Source of the DNA: Dermatemys mawii
Taxonomy: Eukaryota > Chordata > Testudines > Dermatemydidae
Assembly: GCA_007922305.1 (NCBI GenBank)
Contig: ML677335.1
Location: 39,856,887 to 39,920,886 of the forward strand
Reading direction: 5' to 3'
DNA: 64,000 bases
Shown: in pieces, positions 63,004 through 64,000 of the stretch
How positions within the stretch are numbered: the stretch's first letter is position 1
How the letters are laid out: every line of letters starts with the position of its first letter
Notes under the pieces: generated by a model
What the model was told of the DNA's origin: nothing
The model's database searches: none
What the model saw: only the letters and a program-made list of their open reading frames with translations
Position numbers and translations under genes: made by a program

Positions 63004-63035
63004 GTAGGAGAGTTCTGGAGTAGGAGAGTTCTGGA
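63004..63035 (+). repeat. 16-bp tandem duplication
   Basis: GTAGGAGAGTTCTGGA occurs twice in direct succession. Confidence 0.85.
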
Positions 63036-63130
63036 GCCAAGAGCATGTGTAAATAGGTATAAAAGCAAGGATGGATGTGCTGGTTGAGTTTAGAAATCCA
63101 AAGGCAGACTAAAAAGATCAGTTGTCCTAG

Positions 63131-63480
63131 ATTCATAGATCCCAAGGCCAAAAGGGACCCATATTAATCATCTAGTCTGACCTGTAAAGACAGGCCATGA
63201 AACTTCCCCAAAATAATTCCTTGAGCAGATCTTTTGAAAAACATCCAATCTTGATTTGAAAATGGTCAGTGATGGAGGATCCGCCATGATCCTTAGTAGA
63301 TTCTTCCAGTGGTTTATTACCCTTGCTGTTAAAAATGTATGGCTTATGCCTCATCATCTGATGAGGTAGGGGATGGATTATCTCCTAACCCATCAGGATA
63401 TAACAACAACAGTGCATCTAAACCATCCTGCCCAGAAGAAGTTTTTAGTTGTCTGATTCTTGTCTCTTTAATTTCTTGTA
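63131..63480 (-). mobile_element. CR1 LINE 3'-end fragment
   Basis: The plus strand reads ATTCATAGATCCCAAGGCCA, CATCTAGTCTGACCTG, CATCCAATCTTGATTTGAAA and TATTACCCTTGCTGTTAAAA. Same CR1 subfamily and orientation as 25738-26330, but better preserved. Confidence 0.85.
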
Positions 63481-63954
63481 CTTAATCTCCTGAATAGCTT
63501 ACAAGTAGAGGTCACAGGCAATTTGAATCTAAAGATATTGCGACAATTAAGCACAGCTATTGCCATGCAACAGATGTGTTCCAGGAGATCCCATTTTGGC
63601 AACAGGCTTAGAATCCCCTAGATGCAAGTGTGATTGGGGGTGGGGAGGTCAAGGTACATAATTGGAGTAGGTATCACATATCTGAAGAGACAGCACAGTT
63701 ATACTATCAGTTAGCTATGGGGTGCCTTTGTCTAACTAATTATTAGTGCAGCACCAGCCTTCAGTGTAAGTTTTAAGAGGTGTGTTAATAGTGGCTGTTA
63801 ATGAATGAGTGGGAGAAAATATGATGTGGGTTTAACAAATGGAAAGCAGAAGTGTGAAAATTGTGTGATTAAAGTCAGCAGTACAAATTCTGCTCTCATG
63901 GATTTTGATAGGGTTGTTCAAGTGTAACAGAGAGCAGAATTGGGCTCTATATAT

Positions 63955-64000
63955 TAGGGTGACCAGACAGCAAGTGTAAAAAATTGGGACAGGCAGTGGG
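63955..64000. mobile_element. MITE cut by the window end
   Basis: TAGGGTGACCAGACAGCAAG is followed by TGTAAAAAATTGGGAC, the end of the same short family as 8671-8782. The rest lies beyond the window. Confidence 0.8.

Larger units (their letters stand above)
5650..64000 (+). other. KCNMA1: KCNMA1 intron 2, at least 58 kb
   Basis: No sequence resembling the next Slo1 exon (PIESCQNFYKDF...) or any later exon was found by eye, so the rest of the window is read as one intron. KCNMA1 is known for very large introns. The end of this intron is outside the window. Confidence 0.8.

Noticed and set aside
1..64000. CRISPR arrays, operons, or a prokaryotic defence system
   Set aside because: Spliced vertebrate exon, LINEs and LTRs show eukaryotic nuclear DNA. 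No spaced direct-repeat array or gene cluster is present.
5650..64000. tRNA, rRNA or known snRNA genes
   Set aside because: No cloverleaf, box A/box B pair or conserved snRNA core was recognised by eye; a covariance-model scan would be decisive.

Overview
The window is vertebrate nuclear DNA, almost certainly from a turtle. It is AT-rich and has no long open reading frames. It is full of the interspersed repeats seen in turtle genomes: CR1 LINEs of several ages, solo LTRs of one abundant ~1 kb family, hAT-like and TAA/TTA-target MITEs, MIR/L2-type fragments and a decayed Ty3/Gypsy element. The turtle assignment rests on recognising these families from memory and is an inference; crocodilian or bird origin is less likely.

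One host-gene exon is visible. Positions 5588-5649 (+) encode 20 codons plus two bases, flanked by a good polypyrimidine tract/AG acceptor and a GTGAGT donor. The peptide (VVLVFALSIG...IDSS, then a split Asn codon) matches my memory of the S1 transmembrane segment of KCNMA1 (BK/Slo1 potassium channel). The first 5.6 kb is therefore the 3' part of the preceding intron (intron 1). The remaining ~58 kb is intron 2, which does not end inside the window.

Layout. 1-5587: intron 1 tail, with a solo-LTR-like fragment, a CR1 (-) fused to a truncated LTR (-), and unique intron. 5588-5649: the exon. 5650-12964: intron with two LTR-like blocks and a small MITE. 12965-14470: a solo LTR (-) carrying two nested insertions. 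18357-26330: three CR1 (-) pieces and two MITEs. 27923-28240: a hAT-type MITE. 28349-32984: a degenerate Ty3/Gypsy element (-) with both LTRs and recognisable gag, protease, RT, RNase H and integrase remnants. 33326-33415: two abutting perfect hairpins. 37196-38756: CR1 (+) interrupted by a hAT-type element. 41094-41785: a third copy of the LTR family (-). 43986-50240: two related hAT-like elements, a MIR and an LTR-like block. 52915-54275: an ancient CR1 (+). 55713-61333: two MITEs with TTA/TAA target duplications and a hAT-type element with a perfect 8-bp duplication. 63131-64000: a CR1 tail and a MITE cut by the window edge.

Nothing here forms a multigene system. The coding content is one 62-bp exon, and the rest is intron shaped by transposon insertion and nesting. 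The best leads are the paired perfect hairpins, the antisense orientation of all LTR elements whose direction I could read, and a candidate cryptic exon near 52146.
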